Assembly (NCBI GenBank): GCA_030770425.1
Contig: JASJFT010000472.1
Coordinates: forward strand, 1-11,076
Source: Darksidea phi
Taxonomy: Eukaryota; Ascomycota; Dothideomycetes; Pleosporales; Lentitheciaceae
DNA length: 11,076 nt
Direction of reading: 5' to 3'
In this document: positions 8,906 to 11,076 of the stretch, one piece after another
Position numbering within the stretch: the first letter of the stretch is position 1
Layout of the letters: each line of letters opens with the position of its first letter
Position numbers and translations under genes: made by a program
The notes under the pieces: model-generated
Told to the model about the DNA's origin: nothing
Database searches by the model: none
The model's input: only the letters and a program-made list of their open reading frames with translations

Positions 8906-10000
8906 AAAAATTTAAAAGAAAAAAGATAAAGCTACTAGAACTTATATTTTTATCTCCTTTAGATAGATCTCCGCTATAATAGTTATCTTAATAACTACTA
9001 CTAATACCTAAAATCTTAAGTATAAAACTAAAGCTTATTCTTATTTACTTCTTAACTCTATATACTTTATAAAAATTATATATATACTATATTTAAACTA
9101 GAATAAGAGTTAGCTTATTAAGAATATAAGTATCTATTCTTAACCCTATCTAGACTTCTTCTTTAAAAAGAGAAGTTAGTAGTACCCGAAGTAGGGTTTC
9201 TTAAGATCTATCTTATCTAGATAATATATATTATATAGATTATTACTTATCTAGATATAAAGAAAACTATTAAACTTCTAAGAGATCTATACTATTAAAG
9301 TATAATAAACGAGGATATAAAATATTATATAAGAAACTATAAGTAGTACTAATAAAATTATAAGTTTTAAGATAAGATTTTAAGTCTTCTTAAACTACTC
9401 CCTATATCTAAGAGGGTATAGAAAAATATTTCTATAGACTTTAAAAGCTTCTTAAAGAATTATAAGAAATACGATAATATATTTATAATAATATATAGAT
9501 TATTAAAATATACTTTCTTATTATTTTACTTTAAGATTACTACTACTAAAGATATAGCTAGTCTTTATTATATATATATATAGTAAGTCTTTAGTTCTCT
9601 ATATATTATAGTCTCGGATTAAGGCCTATAATTTATATTAGACTTTATAAAAGAATTATATAGATTTATAGAAATTAGTTAGTTATTATCTATAGTCTAT
9701 TACCTATAGACTAATAATAATATAAAAGTTTTTAATTAATAGCTAGACTAATAATTACGCCCCTTTATAAACTTCTATTAGAATAACTAGTCTAATCTTC
9801 TATCTAGTATAGACTAGATCTAGATAATTCTTTTATATAATATAATAGGATTTTTTCTATTTAAGATCGAATTTAGCTATAAGACTTATTACTACTAGGA
9901 CTAGTAAAAATATATCTATAAACCCTCTAAATTACTAAATAATATAATTATATAAATAGTCTAAGAGTTTATAAAAATCTAAGCTAATATAGTCTAATAG
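8906..10000 (+). pseudogene. Integrase relic of pol (DDE family)
   Basis: Frame 2 (modulo 3) from about 8925. K-L-V-V-P-E-V at about 9173-9193 precedes the HHCC zinc domain. The C-x2-C pair is Y-K-stop-Y at 9338-9349 (both Cys to Tyr). L-L-P-I-S-K-R-V leads to the core. I-S-I-D-F carries the first catalytic Asp, still GAC (9437-9439). I-V-S-D carries the second, still GAT (9617-9619), with the following Arg now TAA. The catalytic Glu of the H-P-Q-T-D-G-Q-T-E block is now AAA, Lys (9725-9727). The family's L-D-Q-R-L-R-P-F motif is visible as L-D, stops, L-R-P-F near 9740-9770. The enzyme inserted element cDNA into the genome when alive; this copy lacks one of the DDE triad and is full of stops. 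Confidence 0.9.
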
Positions 10001-10321
10001 ATTCGCGACTACGCCTAAGCTAATATCGTAGTAATCTAGAAAGCCTAGAGCTAATAAGTTAATAAAAAATACCGCCCCCTAGATTTCGATATAGAAGATT
10101 AAGTCTATATTATATCTAAGAGATTTACTATCTTAAGGCTAAGTTTAAAATTAGACTAGTAAATATACAGATCCTATCTTATTATTAACTAAAGATATAA
10201 CTTCTATATAGTCTAGTTATCCTTTTATATAAAGATATATAATATTTTCTACGTAGATAGATTATATAAAGCTATATAAGACCCGTTATCTAGTTAAGTA
10301 CTCTTTAAAGAACTAGCTATA

Positions 10322-10520
10322 GAAGTAAACGGGTATTCTAAGTAGTTAGTAGCCTATATTCTTAATAGCTAAATTATTTATAATAAGCTCTACTATTAAA
10401 TAAAATAGGTAGACTATAACTTAAATCTAATTTATTACCTAATAAGTAATTTTATAAATACGGTCTAAAAGATAAAAGAGTTCTATAATAAGTATCTTAA
10501 TAAGTTAGGTCTACCTAAAT
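10322..10520 (+). pseudogene. C-terminal chromodomain relic of pol
   Basis: Frame 2 gives a classic chromodomain at the integrase C-terminus: (K)-stop-L-V-A-Y-I-L-N-S from about 10340 (W-x-V-x-x-I-L), then Y-N-K-L-Y-Y-stop-I-K-stop-V-D-Y at 10379-10417, equal to Y-x-x-K-L-x-Y-x-V-K-W-x-G-Y, with Trp reading TAG (10406-10408) and Gly reading GAC. S-N-F follows and then a K-E-F-Y-N-K-Y-L tail ending in L-P-K. Such chromodomains bind methylated H3K9 and steer integration into heterochromatin, which fits this element lying in a RIPped AT-rich block. Confidence 0.88.
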
Positions 10521-11000
10521 AGCTAGCTTAGTAGCTAGAAGTCGTATTATAAAATAAGTTCCTTAGCCTCTAGTTAAAAGATAAGGTACTAGTTAAGATA
10601 AAAATCTAGAAAAATTACTAATACTAAGTATAGGCCCCTACCCTTTATAGTCTACTAAAATAGGTAGTATAATACCTAGAGCTTAAGATAATTACCCCTA
10701 GACTTAGAATACTTTTCTTTTATAGTCTATTAAAATAAGTAGCGTATAATTTAAAGCTTATAATAATTACCTCTAAATTTAGAATATCTCTTCTTTATAG
10801 CCTATTAAAACGAATAGTATAATACCTAGAGCTTATAATAACTACCCTCGAGCTTAAAGTACCCCCCTATAGTCTTACTTTACTATAGGTAGAAACGTAG
10901 GAGAAGTAAGTCTTATCTTCTAGTAGGACTACGCGTATATAACTTCTAGATAATATAGAAAATTAAGTTACTAGTATTCTCTTATATATTCTATAATACC
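10521..11000 (+). pseudogene. C-terminal tail of pol with in-frame repeats
   Basis: The frame of the chromodomain continues without a needed shift through about 10980. After about 120 bases of Lys/Leu-rich sequence it enters three tandem repeats (10646-10867) and then a Ser/Thr-rich end. Chromoviral Pol proteins normally end soon after the chromodomain, so this extension is unusual, although the real stop codon cannot be told from RIP-made TAA/TAG. It could instead be a 3' untranslated repeat; frame conservation argues for coding. Confidence 0.5.
10646..10867 (+). repeat. Three tandem repeats of 75, 75 and 72 bp
   Basis: Units start at 10646, 10721 and 10796 (each TATAGYCTA) and end at 10867, where TATAGTCTTACT begins a fourth, quickly diverging unit. 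All lengths are multiples of three (25, 25 and 24 codons), and the units read in the chromodomain frame as Y-S-L-L-K-x-V/I-V/A then Y/N-L-E/K-L then a Thr-rich stretch with Pro or Ser. Differences between units are mostly C/T and G/A transitions, as expected if the array existed before RIP. Confidence 0.85.
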
Positions 11001-11076
11001 CTTTAGATACGTCGAGCGCGTTATATAGTATATATATTAGAAAAATATTTTTTAAATAATAATTTATATAGTAAAA
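11001..11076. other. Right edge: end of pol or start of 3' untranslated/LTR
   Basis: The last 76 bases contain a locally CpG-rich CGTCGAGCGCG and then a TA-rich end. Nothing here repeats the candidate 5' LTR start at 2292, so the 3' LTR is not seen in the window. Confidence 0.4.

Larger units (their letters stand above)
6541..11000 (+). pseudogene. pol: pol relic: protease-RT-RNase H-integrase-chromodomain
   Basis: A single ancestral pol is readable through the stops. Its frame (start position modulo 3) is 1 from about 6541 to 8327, 0 from 8328 to about 8905, and 2 from about 8925 to the end. The first change equals the +65 of the tandem duplication at 8263-8392. The second equals a 2-bp length difference from the 102-905 copy in an A-rich run. 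With those two events removed, the whole of pol is one frame of roughly 1,450 codons, somewhat long for the family because of a repeat tail. Motifs in order match fungal Gypsy chromoviruses. Gln codons now read TAA/TAG and Trp reads TAG, and many Asp/Glu/Gly codons read Asn/Lys/Arg. That is the pattern of C to T on one strand and G to A on the other. The 3' end of the gene is uncertain, near 10980-11030. Confidence 0.85.
2292..11076 (+). mobile_element. RIP-killed Ty3/Gypsy (chromodomain, Metaviridae-type) LTR retrotransposon, 3' end outside window
   Basis: The order gag, protease, reverse transcriptase, RNase H, integrase, chromodomain on one strand defines a Ty3/Gypsy element of the chromovirus class. 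The left edge is uncertain. I propose 2292, where TATTACGGG could be a RIPped TGTTACGGG LTR start, since Gypsy LTRs begin with TG. The internal DNA runs through gag (about 4202-6411) and pol (about 6541-10990) off the end of the window without a visible repeat of the 2292 region, so a 3' LTR would begin beyond 11076. Every coding part carries many TAA/TAG stops, and TGA is absent because TG is absent. Copy number in the genome must once have been at least two, as RIP needs duplicated DNA, and the 102-905 fragment is one such relative. Confidence 0.85.

Noticed and set aside
1..11076. AT-rich mitochondrial genome, linear plasmid or AT-rich protist DNA
   Set aside because: Low GC alone could suggest these, but the selective loss of CA and TG with CT, CC and AC kept is specific to RIP, and the genes are nuclear-type Gypsy relics.
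1..11076. TATA boxes and AT-rich promoters
   Set aside because: TATA-like strings occur everywhere because RIP makes TA, so they carry no information here.
11001..11076. Start of the 3' LTR
   Set aside because: I looked for similarity to 2292 onward and to the rest of the leader and found none in these bases.

Overview
The window is one block of fungal repeat-induced point mutation (RIP) holding dead LTR-retrotransposon DNA. By eye GC is only about a fifth to a quarter. The dinucleotides CA and TG are almost absent: I find five CA and two TG in 11,076 bases, where several hundred of each would be expected, while TA is in great excess. RIP turns CpA into TpA on both strands, so this is a near-saturated RIP signature. 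Together with a Ty3/Gypsy chromodomain polyprotein of the kind common in filamentous ascomycetes, it points to a nuclear, heterochromatic AT-rich region of a Pezizomycotina fungus. I cannot name the species. Only one ATG exists on either strand, at 2129, and it opens a 7-codon reading frame, so no conventional intact gene is present.

Layout. Positions 1-101 are unidentified flank ending in a run of 19 A. Positions 102-905 are a truncated pol fragment (end of RNase H and first part of integrase) paralogous to 8739-9546. Positions 906-2158 are unidentified, with at most a weak coiled-coil-like reading at 1128-1470. Positions 2159-2277 are a small minisatellite. A candidate RIP-altered 5' LTR edge lies at about 2292, and 2292 to about 4200 is LTR/leader-type DNA without a recognisable gene. 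A long gag relic runs from about 4202 to 6411. A pol relic follows to about 11,000 in the order protease, linker, reverse transcriptase, RNase H, integrase, chromodomain and a tail with three 25-codon repeats. The 3' LTR, if it exists, lies beyond the window.

How the parts relate. gag and pol are one Metavirus-type (Ty3/Gypsy) unit on the + strand. They can be read only by treating in-frame TAA/TAG as former CAA/CAG, TGG or CGA. The pol frame changes twice. An exact 65-bp tandem duplication at 8263-8392 explains the first change, and a 2-bp length difference in an A-rich run near 8900-8925 explains the second. Most catalytic acidic residues of RT, RNase H and integrase have become Asn or Lys, so the element is dead several times over. 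I found no new functional system. The worthwhile signals are the extreme RIP saturation, the few surviving CpA/TpG sites, the post-RIP duplication, the paired copies and the in-frame repeat tail.
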